A stretch of DNA of 64,000 nucleotides. Origin: JAIBJN01 sp963775625 (GTDB lineage: Bacteria; Actinomycetota; Thermoleophilia; Gaiellales; Gaiellaceae). The notes beneath the pieces were generated by a model. The model was not told where the DNA came from and ran no database searches. It saw nothing but the letters and a program-made list of their open reading frames with translations. Both the position numbers and the translations under genes were made by a program. Location: positions 140,751 to 204,750 of the forward strand of contig CAVZJM010000003.1 of NCBI GenBank assembly GCA_963775625.1. The letters run 5' to 3'. This document shows positions 34,029-42,690 of this stretch, piece by piece (the stretch's first letter is position 1; the number at the start of each line of letters is the position of its first letter).

Positions 34029-34754
34029 CTACGCGGCCGCCGCCGGCACGACGACCGGCTCCGCGCGGAACGGGACGAGGTACGCGGGGCTCGCAGAGCG
34101 CAGGAACGAGACGAGCGCCTCCTCGTCCTTCGCACAGGGGAGGAGCGTCTTCCAGGAGGAAAGGTGCCGGCGCGCGTGGGTGTCGCCGCTCGCCACCGGG
34201 GGCACCGAGGCGCCTGCGATCCAGCTGTAGACGTCGGAGCCGTTGAACAGCTCCGCACGATGGACGAGCGGCGAGAGCGTCTCCCATTCCCGCCAGAAGC
34301 GCCGCGTCATCCGCGCAGGCACGGGATCGCCGTCCGGCCCGTGGGGATGGGCGGCGATGACGGCGGCGCCGGCCTCGCGGGCCGCAAGCAGCGAGCCGAC
34401 GAGGCCCGAGTCGGGAGCGACCAGCTCGCGGAGCCCCACCGCCACGGCGTGCGCCGCGAGGTCCGGATCCTCGTGGTTGTGCGTCACCTCGAGGCCCGGC
34501 ACGACGAGCAGGTCGTACAGCGCCCGCGCCCGCTCGGCCTCCGCGTCGACCGCCGCGATGTACGAGGCGAAGTTCGCGTCGTGCACGCACGATTCCGGCA
34601 GATGCCAGGGGTCGTCCGAGCGCAGGACGTGATCCGTGACGCAGAGGACGTCGAAGCCTGCCTGTCCGTAGAGGTCGACGAGCTCGCGCGGCGAGAGCTC
34701 GCCGTCGCTCCAGGTGGTGTGGGCGTGGAGCTCGCAGAGAAGCACAGGCTCCAT
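34029..34754 (-). CDS. PHP-domain phosphoesterase
   Basis: A 241-residue PHP-fold protein. The N-terminal metal motif LCELHAHTTWSDGELSP (H-x-H), VTDHVL, PGLEVTHNHEDPD, AAHPHGPDG and SGDTHARRH give the expected series of metal-binding His and Asp/Glu residues. PHP proteins hydrolyse phosphoesters such as histidinol phosphate or short RNA 3' phosphates; this one is of unassigned specificity and not likely HisJ because the his genes lie elsewhere. It is transcribed towards ppk with 54 bp between them. Confidence 0.85.
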   Translation of the reverse strand: MEPVLLCELHAHTTWSDGELSPRELVDLYGQAGFDVLCVTDHVLRSDDPWHLPESCVHDANFASYIAAVDAEAERARALYDLLVVPGLEVTHNHEDPDLAAHAVAVGLRELVAPDSGLVGSLLAAREAGAAVIAAHPHGPDGDPVPARMTRRFWREWETLSPLVHRAELFNGSDVYSWIAGASVPPVASGDTHARRHLSSWKTLLPCAKDEEALVSFLRSASPAYLVPFRAEPVVVPAAAA

Positions 34755-34785
34755 GACCGAAGTGTCCGACGACGCCGCGCGTCGA

Positions 34786-35034
34786 TGGGCAACGGTGTGG
34801 TGAAGGTCGTGGGAAAAGGCAGCAGCCCGCCGGCGAGGAAATCGGCGGGCTGCCTGGGCGGTGCGAGTGGGAGCCCGGGGCTACGTGCGCGGGCGGCCAG
34901 GACGGTGGACGGTGCCCGCCTCCTGCACGGAAAGGCCGGTGCGCCGAGCCGGTGGGAGCTCCCGGAGGAACCTGTTCCTGTCCTTTCAATCTCGCCCATC
35001 GCGCATCGCGCGTGGGAAGCGGTGTGGTGAAGAT
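34786..35034. repeat. Two near-identical GGTGTGGTGAAG sites framing a hairpin
   Basis: The 295-bp spacer between the PHP and oxidoreductase genes has no gene. It carries GGG-AA-CGGTGTGGTGAAG-TC twice (about 34788-34809 and 35014-35035), 227 bp apart. Both contain GGTGAA like the nearby PHO boxes, though the 11-bp phase is weaker. The first is 35-50 bp upstream of the PHP start. Confidence 0.45.
34823..34854 (-). terminator. Terminator hairpin after the FAD oxidoreductase
   Basis: The 11-bp arms GCAGCCCGCCG (34823-34833) and CGGCGGGCTGC (34844-34854) form a perfect stem. On the minus strand it is followed by CTTTT, fitting a terminator for the gene at 35050-36408. Confidence 0.6.
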
Positions 35035-35049
35035 CCGGCCTCGGAGCGG

Positions 35050-36408
35050 CTAGCCGGCGGGCGGGATGTTCTGGTTGCGGCGCAGGACATTGGCCGGGTC
35101 GTAGCGTCTCTTGAGAGCCTGCAACCGCTCGAAGGCCTCGCCCCCGAACGCGGCACGGACGCGCTCGATCGGCTCGTCCGCCTGCATGTAGTTGACGTAG
35201 CCGCCTCCGAGCGACCACGGCTCGACCGCAGCCGCCGTCTCGCGCGCCCAAGCGACGTACTCCTCGTCGAGCGCGGCGTTCTGCCAGGTCGCGGTCGCGC
35301 TGATGTTGAACGCCGCCCGGCGAAACGTGAGGGCTCCGTCGGCAACCGCAGCGTCCTTCGGCGCTCCGTGCAACGACTCGATCAGGATGCCGCCCGGCGG
35401 GCGGCCCAGCGCGACGACGCTCCCGAGCAGCTCGTCAATGAGCTCGTCGGGAAGCTCGCGCGCGAAGTTGCCCTTCCAGTAGTGCCTGTTCTCGCCGTAG
35501 GGCGAGTCGAAGACCCGCTGCTGCTCCAGGAAGGCCTGCCCGCGGACGGTGTCCTCGATCAGCCCCGGCCCCGAGCGCAAGGCACGCAGCTCCCCCGGAT
35601 CGGCGCTGGGGCCCGTGTAGCAGGGCGCGACGACCAGAACCGGGGCCAGCAACTCGTCCACCGAGATGACCGCCTGACAGCTGAGGTCGAGCGGCGAGCC
35701 CGCGACCAGGTCCCGGAACCGGCGAAGCGCGTCGCGTACGCCCGTTCCACGGAAGGTGAGCAAGCCGCCCACCACTCGGTCGAGCGGATGAAGGCCGAAC
35801 TCGAGCCACGTCGCGACGCCGAAGTTCCCGCCTCCGCCTCGGAGCCCCCAGAGGAGCTCCGGATTCTCGTCGCGGCTCGCGCGGACGACCTCACCTCCCG
35901 GCGTCACGACCTCGGCCCCGACGAGGCTGTCGCAGGTCAGTCCGTACTGCGCCGTCAAGTGGCCGATCCCGCCGCCGAGCGTGAGCCCGCAGACGCCCGT
36001 GGAGCCGACCACGCCTCCAGGGGTCACCAAGCCGTAGGCCTGCGTGGCAGCGTCGAAGTCCAGCCAGGTCGACCCACCCTCGGCCCGCGCGACCCGCGCC
36101 TCGCCGTCGACCTCGACGCCTCGCATCCGCGAGAGGTCGATCACGAGCCCGTCGTCGAGAAGGCAATGCCCGGCGGGGTTGTGCCCGCCTCCGCGCACGG
36201 CAATCTCCAAGTCGTGCGCGCGGGCGAAGTCGAACGCAGTCGCGACGTCGGCCGGCTCGGCGCACTGCACGATCACCGCCGGCCGTCGGTCGACGGACGC
36301 GTTGAAGCACACGCGCGCGGAGTCGTACTCGGGCTCCGCAGGGCCGAGCACGATGCCCGCGAACGAGCTGCGCAGTTCCTCCAGATCCACGGGTTCGACG
36401 GTCTTCAT
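35050..36408 (-). CDS. BBE-type FAD-linked oxidoreductase
   Basis: A 452-residue flavoprotein of the berberine-bridge/FAD_binding_4 family. The FAD domain has IAVRGGGHNPAGH, whose His normally binds FAD covalently, and GGGIGHL after GVCGLTLGG. The cysteine in GLTCDSLVGAEVV is at the place of the second covalent bond, so FAD may be bound twice. The C-terminal BBE motif is YVNYMQ-DEP ... LQALKRRYDPANVLRRNQNI. Members oxidise sugars, alcohols or secondary metabolites. Substrate unknown; no obvious link to phosphate except location. Confidence 0.92.
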   Translation of the reverse strand: MKTVEPVDLEELRSSFAGIVLGPAEPEYDSARVCFNASVDRRPAVIVQCAEPADVATAFDFARAHDLEIAVRGGGHNPAGHCLLDDGLVIDLSRMRGVEVDGEARVARAEGGSTWLDFDAATQAYGLVTPGGVVGSTGVCGLTLGGGIGHLTAQYGLTCDSLVGAEVVTPGGEVVRASRDENPELLWGLRGGGGNFGVATWLEFGLHPLDRVVGGLLTFRGTGVRDALRRFRDLVAGSPLDLSCQAVISVDELLAPVLVVAPCYTGPSADPGELRALRSGPGLIEDTVRGQAFLEQQRVFDSPYGENRHYWKGNFARELPDELIDELLGSVVALGRPPGGILIESLHGAPKDAAVADGALTFRRAAFNISATATWQNAALDEEYVAWARETAAAVEPWSLGGGYVNYMQADEPIERVRAAFGGEAFERLQALKRRYDPANVLRRNQNIPPAG

Positions 36409-36490
36409 CGCCGCCTCGCTTTCGCAGGTTGCTCCGGACCTGAGCTAAGACCGTTGCGTCCGAGCAAACTCATCGGCCGCGCCGTCGGAA

Positions 36491-36881
36491 CTAGACGCCG
36501 CGGGGAGCCGAGTCGTCCAGCGCGACCCGCATCAGGTCGCGGATGGAGACGATGCCCGCGACCGCGCCGCCGTCCAGGACCGGCAGGTGCCGGAAGCCGC
36601 CGTGGATCATGAGCGCGGCCGCGTGCCCCGTGTCGTCGGAGGCCTCGATCGTCTCGGGGCTCGTCGTCATCCAGTCCCGCACGCGCGCGCTCTCGGTGAG
36701 CCCCATCGCCACGGCCTTGAGGATGTCCCGCTCGGTGAGGATCCCCTGGAGCCGCTCGCCGTCCATCACGAGCACGGCGCCGACGCCGCGGGCGACCATG
36801 TGCTGAGCCGCCTCGGCGAGGGACTCGTCCGGGCGAGGCCTTGAGCAGCTCGCGCGACATGTGGTCGGCGATCACGGACAC
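36491..36881 (-). CDS. Two-CBS-domain protein, frameshifted near the start
   Basis: About 129 residues when read across a shift. The first part (VSVIADHMSRELLKA) starts at GTG 36881. After one extra base near 36830 the frame continues as DESLAEAAQHMVARGVGAVLVMDG, TERDILKAVAMGL, MTTSPETIEASDD and GFRHLPVLDGGAVAGIVSIRDL. These are two CBS repeats forming one Bateman module that binds adenine nucleotides. It lacks an attached enzyme domain. The junction matches the family without a gap, so a sequence error is likely. It lies just downstream of the PhoB-like regulator. Confidence 0.8.
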
Positions 36882-36919
36882 AGGCCGCGATCCTAAAGGC
36901 AGAGCTGCCGGAACGTCGG

Positions 36920-37615
36920 CTACTTGGCGACCGCTTCGAGCTTGTAGCCGACGCCGTACCGCGTCTGCACGAAGGTGTGCGCCGGCGCACAGGACTCGAG
37001 CTTGTCCCTGATCTTGCGCACGAAGACGTCCACGGTGCGGTCACGGTGCGTGAGCCGGCGCCCCCAGACCTTCTGGAGGAGCTCGTCCCGCGTGACGACT
37101 CGCCCCTGCTCGAGCGCCAGCGCATAGAGGAGGCGGAACTCGGTGGGCGTGAGCTCGGCGCTCTCCCCGCGCACGTACGCCTGCACGTTCAGCGGGTCGA
37201 CCTTCAGCTCCTCGATCTCGATTGGCTCGCCGCGGCGCTCGTCCTGGACGCGGATGCCGCGACGAGCCGCCGCGCGCACGCGCGCGACAAGCTCTTTCAT
37301 GGAGAAGGGCTTCACCAGGTAGTCGTCCGCCCCGATCTCGAGGGCGTGCACCCGGTCGTGCTCGGTCCCCCGAGCGCTGACGACGACGATCGGCGTCCCG
37401 ATTCCTTCCTCCCGCGCGGTCTCGATCAGCTTCCAGCCGTCGATGCCCGGCAGCATCAGGTCGAGCACGCAGACGTCGGGCCGCTCGTAGCGCAGGCGGG
37501 CGAGACCGGACTCCCCCTTGTTCACCCAGAGCGGGTCGAAGCCCGCCGAGGTCAGGTGCCGGGCCATCCCCTCGGCGATCACGTCGTCGTCCTCGATGAT
37601 CAACACCCTCGACAC
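36920..37615 (-). CDS. OmpR/PhoB-family response regulator (likely phosphate regulator)
   Basis: A 231-residue regulator with a receiver domain (IIEDDD, Asp52 in VLDLMLPGIDGW, the Lys in YLVKPFSMKELVARV) and a winged-helix output domain (LTPTEFRLLYALALEQGRVVTRDELLQKVWG, DRTVDVFVRKIRDKLE, VQTRYGVGYKLEA). Together with the nearby kinase, pst genes and PHO boxes it is the best candidate for the Pho regulator. A PHO array begins 38 bp upstream in the correct orientation, which suggests autoregulation. Confidence 0.9.
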   Translation of the reverse strand: MSRVLIIEDDDVIAEGMARHLTSAGFDPLWVNKGESGLARLRYERPDVCVLDLMLPGIDGWKLIETAREEGIGTPIVVVSARGTEHDRVHALEIGADDYLVKPFSMKELVARVRAAARRGIRVQDERRGEPIEIEELKVDPLNVQAYVRGESAELTPTEFRLLYALALEQGRVVTRDELLQKVWGRRLTHRDRTVDVFVRKIRDKLESCAPAHTFVQTRYGVGYKLEAVAK

Positions 37616-37652
37616 GTCTCTCCCGATTCTGCCCGCGCGGGCACGGCTCAGG

Positions 37653-37691
37653 GGTGGTACAACGGTAGCGGAGTGGTGAAGTAGTGGTGAA
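37653..37691. promoter_or_regulatory. Four-repeat PHO box at the regulator promoter
   Basis: GGTGGT (37653), GGTAGC (37664), GGTGAA (37675) and GGTGAA (37686) follow one another at exactly 11 bp. They lie between the divergent regulator and peptidase genes and overlap the start of the latter. On the minus strand they read TTCACC towards the regulator gene. Confidence 0.65.
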
Positions 37692-38643
37692 CCGCCTGGC
37701 CGACGCGGCCGCCGCCGCCCTCGAGTGCCTCGCGGTGGGCGCCGAGGACGACGTGCTCGTCGTCTTCAACGAGGAGCAGCGCGCGGTGGCCGACTCGCTG
37801 GCCACGGCCGCCGAGGCGCGGGCCCGGAGCGCCCGCGCGCTCGCCTATCCCGCCCTCACGCGCGACGGGGAGGAGCCGCCGGGCTTCGTCGCCGAGGCGA
37901 TGCTGGGCGCCACGGCGATCTTCGCCCCGACCGTGTGCTCGCTCAGCCACACCCGCGCCCGGATCGACGCCACCGGGCGGGGCGCCCGGATCGCCACCCT
38001 GCCCGGCCTCCGCGAGGAGACGTTCGTGCGCGCCCTGCGCATCGACTACGCCGAGCTCGCGCGCGCGGGAGAGCGGATCGCAGCCCGCCTGAACGCCGCC
38101 TCGACCTGCCGGATCACGTCACCCGCAGGCACCGACGTCGTCCTCAGCCTCGCCGGGCGCACCGCGATCGTCGACGACGGCCGCCTGCAGGCGGTGGGCG
38201 CATTCGGGAACCTGCCCGCCGGCGAGAGCTTCATCGCGCCGGTCGAGGGAGTCGGCGACGGCCGCGTCGTCTTCGACGGCTCCGTCGCCGGCTACGGGCT
38301 GTTGCGGGAACCGGTCGAGGTCACCCTCGTCCGCGGGCGCGCGACGGCGGCCGCCGGCGAGGCCGGGCAGTGGCTCCTCGCCACGCTGGACGCCGGCGGC
38401 CCGGCCGGGCGGCTCGTCGCCGAGCTCGGGATCGGCACGAACCCCGCCGCCACTCTCAGCGGCTCGATCCTCGAGGACGAGAAGGTCGTCGGGACGGCGC
38501 ACGTCGCCTTCGGGGCGAACACGTCGTTCGGCGGCACCAACGACTGCTCGGTTCACATCGACGGCCTGCTCCTCCGGCCGACGATCGAGCTCGACGGCGA
38601 AGCGCTGCTGCGAGACGGCAAGCCCGTCGCTCCCAGGAGTTGA
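37684..38643 (+). CDS. M29-like aminopeptidase family protein
   Basis: A 319-residue protein with the C-terminal pattern of the thermophilic M29/AmpS aminopeptidases: GRLVAELGIGTNPAATL, ILEDEKVVGTAHVAFG, NTSFGGTNDCSVHIDG. These contain the Glu, His, His and Asp residues that bind the two metal ions in the family. It is shorter than typical M29 enzymes (about 400), lacking part of the N-terminal domain. The stop overlaps the start region of the kinase gene, so the two are co-transcribed. Why a peptidase should sit between a PhoB-type regulator and its kinase is unclear. Confidence 0.75.
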   Translation: MVNRLADAAAAALECLAVGAEDDVLVVFNEEQRAVADSLATAAEARARSARALAYPALTRDGEEPPGFVAEAMLGATAIFAPTVCSLSHTRARIDATGRGARIATLPGLREETFVRALRIDYAELARAGERIAARLNAASTCRITSPAGTDVVLSLAGRTAIVDDGRLQAVGAFGNLPAGESFIAPVEGVGDGRVVFDGSVAGYGLLREPVEVTLVRGRATAAAGEAGQWLLATLDAGGPAGRLVAELGIGTNPAATLSGSILEDEKVVGTAHVAFGANTSFGGTNDCSVHIDGLLLRPTIELDGEALLRDGKPVAPRS

Positions 38644-38675
38644 GCCGCAGGGCAGCCCGCTACGATCCGGGCGAG

Positions 38676-39681
38676 GTGCGGAGCTTCCTCCGACGCAGCG
38701 GCGACAGCCAGCCGGCAGACCCGGGGCTGGAGGAGCTTCGGCTCGAGGCGCGGCGCGGGCGCGCACTCGTCGAGGAGAGCCGGGAGATCGTCGTCGTCCT
38801 CGACGAGCACGACCGGGTCGTGACGGCGAGCCGGCGGGCACGCGAGCTGCTCGGCGGGCTCGAGGAGGGAGCCGCGGCCCCGGACGCCCTCCTGCAGAAC
38901 GCGCCGCTCTCGATTCCGTACAAGGTCGACGGCCGGCGTGAGACCATCCTCTACGCGCGCGACTCCGGCGACATGGCCGCCTACGAGGAGCTGCGGGCCG
39001 GCTTCACCGCCGCCGTCTCGCACGAGCTGCGCACCCCGCTCGCGCGGGTGCTGGCACTGCTCGAGACGGCGACCCTGCCCGGCGCCGACGTCATCGAGCT
39101 CGTCGAGCAGGCCCAGGGCGAGGTCGACCAGATCCGGGAGCTGATCGACGACATCCTCTTCCTCTCGGAGCTGGAGTCCGGCCACGAGGTGGTGGGGCTC
39201 GGCACGACGCCCGTCTTCCCGATCCTCGTCGAGATCGCCGAGAGCCTCGAGGAGCAGGCCGGGCGCGCAGGCGTCACCGTCGAGGTCGAGGCCGACGAGG
39301 ACGTCGGAGCTGCCGATGCGCCCGCGCATGATCCGCGTGGTCGTCCAGAACCTCGCGCAGAACGCCGTCCGCTATGCGGGCCCCGGCTCGACGCTCAGGC
39401 TCAGCGCCCGACATGCCGAGGGCGGCGTCGAGCTCGTCGCGGCCGACGACGGCGTCGGCGTCGCGGAGGATGATCTTCCCCGCCTCTTCGAGCGCTTCTA
39501 CCGCAGCGATCGTGCGCGGGCATCACGCGGCACGGGACTCGGCCTGGCGATCGTGAAGCACGTCGTGACGTCTGCCGGCGGCACGGTGGAAGCGACGGGC
39601 ACAAGGGGCCACGGGCTGACGGTCCGCTGTCACTTCCCGGCCACAGCAACTATTCTTGACCCTGTTTCGGCTCTTTCTTGA
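38676..39681 (+). CDS. Soluble sensor histidine kinase (PhoR-like), frameshifted
   Basis: About 335 residues across a shift. There is no membrane helix. A PAS-like part (REIVVVLDEHDRVVTASRRAREL) is followed by the HisKA helix with the phospho-histidine in AAVSHELRTPLARVLALLE, and, after a frame change near 39305, the ATPase domain with VVVQNLAQNAVRYA, VELVAADDGVGVAEDDL, RLFERFYRSDR and GTGLGLAIVKHVV. The N, G1, F and G2 boxes are intact. The start is uncertain (TTG 38640 or GTG 38676). It most likely pairs with the regulator at 36920. Confidence 0.85.
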
Positions 39682-39682
39682 C

Positions 39683-39916
39683 CTATCCCTCCGGTGCGAA
39701 ACGTGGCTGTCCGGCTTGTCGCCACGCTTCGGTGAGTTGGTCACGGTAGAACGGCCAGAGGAGTCCGCCCACGAGGAGAAGGACGGCCTCGTCGAAGAGA
39801 CCGGGGACGGGGAGAAGCCCAAGCGCGCCGCCCCAACGAAGGGGCCTCGGAATGCGACCGTCGCCGACGACGATCCTGACGGCGATGAGCGTCCGACGAA
39901 TGAGGGGCGTCGCTAC
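39683..39916 (-). pseudogene. Remnant or mis-started small membrane protein
   Basis: The minus-strand frame ending at 39683 encodes PLRWGGALGLLPVPGLFDEAVLLLVGGLLWPFYRDQLTEAWRQA, a pattern known from small actinobacterial membrane proteins. The preceding residues (TLIAVRIVVGDGRIPRPL) also fit, but no ATG, GTG or TTG lies between the stop of the upstream monooxygenase and this core. It is either a 5'-broken gene, uses a rare start, or is affected by an indel. Confidence 0.4.
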
Positions 39917-40209
39917 TCGGCTTGCAGAAGGTTGTGCAGTTCCATGGGCTCGAGGCCCGGAGGCGGCCAATCGCGGTTCACGGCCTCGGGGCCCATGGCC
40001 TTCTCGAGGGCAGGCACGAGGCGCTCGTCGCGGAAGCGACGGTACGCGTCTTCGGACTCCCATACCTCGATGATCCGCAGCTTGCCTTCATAGAGCCCGG
40101 CCGCGTGGGAGATCGCGCCGGTCGGCGTCTCCTCGCCTACCTCGGCACTGACGGCGTCGTAGCCCTGGAGGTCGACGCCCTCGACTGTCTGCACGTATGC
40201 CCATGGCAT
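39913..40209 (-). CDS. Small ABM-like (dimeric alpha-beta barrel) protein
   Basis: A 98-residue protein starting MPWAYVQTVEGVDLQGYDAV and containing GLYEGKLRIIEVWESEDAYRRFRDERLVPAL, the arrangement of antibiotic-biosynthesis monooxygenase-type or related dimeric barrels. Reaction unknown. A GAGGAG ribosome-binding site lies 7 bp ahead of the ATG at 40209. Confidence 0.7.
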   Translation of the reverse strand: MPWAYVQTVEGVDLQGYDAVSAEVGEETPTGAISHAAGLYEGKLRIIEVWESEDAYRRFRDERLVPALEKAMGPEAVNRDWPPPGLEPMELHNLLQAE

Positions 40210-40269
40210 TGCTTCGCTCCTCTCATCTCAAGAAGATCCGCACAGCTTCTCACGCCGCCACGGAAACGA

Positions 40270-40482
40270 CTACGGGATCGCGGTGTCGTGCCCGAGCGCG
40301 TAGACGACCTCGCCCAGGTCACGCAGGCGCACATACTCCGATGGTGCCATCACGATTTCCACGGTGCAGGAGTTCTTGCACTCACAGATGAAAGCTCCAT
40401 CCGGCGCCCCGAAACCCCACAGCTCGTTGTAGATGCGATCGTTGGCCATCCAGGACACACTCTGCTGTTGGCCGTCCTCCAC
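40270..40482 (-). CDS. Conserved actinobacterial small cysteine-containing protein
   Basis: About 70 residues from GTG at 40482, chosen because AAGGAG (40489-40494 on the plus strand as CTCCTT) stands 6-7 bp upstream. The part NDRIYNELWGFGAPDGAFICECKNSCTVEIVMAPSEYVRLRD has the F-x-C-E-C-x(3)-C metal-site-like cluster and the following M-x-x-x-E-Y-x-x-x-R helix seen in many uncharacterised actinobacterial proteins. Function unknown; a small zinc site is likely. Confidence 0.65.
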   Translation of the reverse strand: MEDGQQQSVSWMANDRIYNELWGFGAPDGAFICECKNSCTVEIVMAPSEYVRLRDLGEVVYALGHDTAIP

Positions 40483-40635
40483 GACCTTCTCCTTCCTGCC
40501 CTCCAGGCCAGATTGGCCATGAAGGGTCAAAGAGGTCGGGGAGCGTTGTTAGAACAAGCTTAGCGCGTTACTGGAGGGCTTGACGAACGCGCGAAAACGC
40601 GGGCGTCTCTCGTCCGGACCCGTCCGTCCGACCCG

Positions 40636-40664
40636 GTTCACCATCTCTTCACCAGTCGTTCACA
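40636..40664 (+). promoter_or_regulatory. PHO box upstream of pstS
   Basis: GTTCACC (40636), CTTCACC (40647) and GTTCACA (40658) follow at exactly 11 bp, with a weaker TTTCAG next. This matches the direct-repeat unit of actinobacterial PhoP and E. coli PhoB sites. It lies about 70 bp before the pstS start. Confidence 0.75.
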
Positions 40665-40733
40665 GCCTTTCAGCCCACACCGCAGCAGGGCAGGGCGACA
40701 CTCGCCTCGATGCAACGACGTGAAAGGAGAACC

Positions 40734-41741
40734 GTGGGAATTCGTCCTGTTCTGAGGCTTGCCCTTCTCGTGCTGACGCTCGCGGCCTTGACGCTCGGCG
40801 CGGCCGGGTGTGGCCGGGACGACGAGGGGGACGATGCAGCCGAAAGCCCAGACACTGCGGCTGCCAATACCACGCCGGCGGAAGAGTTGTCCGGCGACGT
40901 GATCGCGGACGGCTCGAGCACGGTCGGCCCACTCACGACGGCCGCCGCCGAGGGGTTCCGCGAGATCCAACCCGGCGTCAACGTCGAGGTCGGCATCAAG
41001 GGGACCGGCGGCGGGTTCGAACGCTTCTGCGCCGGCGAGACCGACATCTCCGATGCCTCCCGACCGATCAAGGACGACGAAGAGGCTCCGCTCTGCGCCG
41101 ACGCGGGGGTCACGTACGTCGACTACACCGTCGCCGTCGACGCCCTGACCGTCATCGTCAACCCGGAGAACGACTGGGCGACCTGCCTGACGACCGAGCA
41201 GCTGATGACGATCTGGGAGCCCAAGGCCGAAGGCAAGATCACGAACTGGAACCAGGTCGACCCGAGCTTCCCGGACGAGCCGCTGACGCTCACGGGCCCG
41301 GGCACCGACTCGGGCACCTTCGACTACTTCACCGACGTCATCAACGGCGAGGAGGGCGCAAGCCGCGCCGACTACAACGCCACCGAGGACGACAACGTCA
41401 CCGTCCAGGCGGTCTCCGGCGACAAGGGCGCGCTCGGCTACCTCGGCTTCTCGTACTACGAGGAGAACCTCGACACGCTCAAGGCCGTCGAAGTCGACAG
41501 CGGCGGAGGCTGCGTCGCCCCGAGCGCGGAGAGCGCGCAGGACGGCACGTACACGCCCCTGGCCAGGCCGCTCTTCATCTACGTGAAGGACGAGTCCATT
41601 CAGACGAAGCCGCAGGTGAAGGGGTTCGTCGACTACTACCTCAACAACCTCGCGAGCCTCGCCGAGGACGCGAAATTCATCCCCGTCACGGAGGACGTGA
41701 TCTCGGAGAACCTCTCGAAGCTCGCCACGCAGGAGGGCTAG
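40734..41741 (+). CDS. pstS: Phosphate ABC transporter, substrate-binding lipoprotein PstS
   Basis: A 335-residue phosphate-binding protein. The GTG at 40734 is chosen over an ATG at 40710 because AAAGGAGA stands 4-11 bp upstream. The signal peptide ends in a lipobox (LTLGAAGCGRD), so it is anchored by Cys. Phosphate-binding features follow: IADGSSTVGPLTTAAAEGF, GTGGGFERFCAGETDISDASR, and GPGTDSGTFDYFTDVI. It heads pstSCAB-phoU under a PHO box. Confidence 0.96.
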   Translation: MGIRPVLRLALLVLTLAALTLGAAGCGRDDEGDDAAESPDTAAANTTPAEELSGDVIADGSSTVGPLTTAAAEGFREIQPGVNVEVGIKGTGGGFERFCAGETDISDASRPIKDDEEAPLCADAGVTYVDYTVAVDALTVIVNPENDWATCLTTEQLMTIWEPKAEGKITNWNQVDPSFPDEPLTLTGPGTDSGTFDYFTDVINGEEGASRADYNATEDDNVTVQAVSGDKGALGYLGFSYYEENLDTLKAVEVDSGGGCVAPSAESAQDGTYTPLARPLFIYVKDESIQTKPQVKGFVDYYLNNLASLAEDAKFIPVTEDVISENLSKLATQEG

Positions 41742-41749
41742 CCCGACCC

Positions 41750-42690
41750 GTGGCGACGAGCGACCTGACCGCAAGCGCGCAGCCGGATGGCGATCCGGCT
41801 GCGCGCCGCGCGGAGGCGTTGGGGGGAGGACCTCGTCAAGGGGGTCCTCGGCCCTCTGCGCGCTCATCTCGGTCGTGACGACGATCGGAATCATCATTGC
41901 TCTCCTCGAGCCGTCGATCGAGTTCTTTCGCGAGGTGTCGATCGTCGAGTTCTTCTCCGGCGACAGGTGGGCGCCGCTCTTCGAGCCCGCGTCCTTCGGC
42001 GTCCGACCGCTGCTCGTCGGGACGCTCGTCGTCACGTTCTGGGCGTGCGTCGTCTGCCTGCCGTTCGGGCTGGGAGCGGCCATCTACATGAGCGAGTACG
42101 CGCGCCCGCGTGTCCGCAACATTCTCAAGCCGGCGCTCGAGACGCTCGCCGGGATTCCGACGGTCGTCTTCGGATTCTTCGCCCTGACCTTCTTCACCCC
42201 GTTCCTGCAGGACCTCGGGCTCGGCGTCAACGTGTTCAACGTCCTGGCGGCCGGTCTCGTCGTGGGCGTCATGCTCATCCCGATCGTCGCCTCGGTCTCC
42301 GAGGACGCGATGACCGCGGTCCCGCAAGAGCTCAGAGACGGCGCGTACGGGCTCGGCGCCACCCGGCTGCAGGTTTCGACCCGGATTGTCGTGCCGGCCG
42401 CGATCTCGGGCATCGTCGCAAGCTACGTGCTGGCGATCTCGCGCGCGATCGGGGAGACGATGATCGTGTTGATCGCCGCGGGCGGGCTCGCCCAGATCAC
42501 CTTCGATCCGCGCGAGCAGTCGCAGACGATGACAGCGTTCATCGGCGCGACAGGGGTCGGCGACGTCCCCACCGGCTCGATCGAGTACAAGACGATCTTC
42601 GCGGTCGGCCTGACGCTCTTCGTGATCACGTTCGCCATGAACATGGTGTCGATACGGCTCGTCCGGAAGTACCGGGAGATCTACGAGTGA
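41750..42690 (+). CDS. pstC: Phosphate ABC transporter permease PstC, two frameshifts near start
   Basis: About 312 residues. The N-terminus (MATSDLTASAQPDGDPAARR) starts at GTG 41750. The frame then changes twice, at the six-G run 41821-41826 and at CCC 41852-41854; each extra base restores a family-like segment (EDLVKGVLG, then LCALISVVTTIGIIIALLEPS). From there the permease is intact with about six helices and the EAA loop PQELRDGAYGLGATRLQVSTRIVVPAAISGI. Both shifts are in homopolymers, so errors in the sequence are likely. The stop overlaps the pstA start (GTGA). Confidence 0.9.

Noticed and set aside
31822..34989. A 1055-codon minus-strand frame over ppk and the PHP gene
   Set aside because: Arg/Ala/Gly-rich shadow in the wrong frame; ppk and the PHP gene are complete in their own frames.
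38640..39681. Programmed frameshifting in the kinase, pstB or hisIE
   Set aside because: No slippery heptamer with downstream structure is seen, and the same kind of shift occurs in many unrelated genes; sequence error is simpler.
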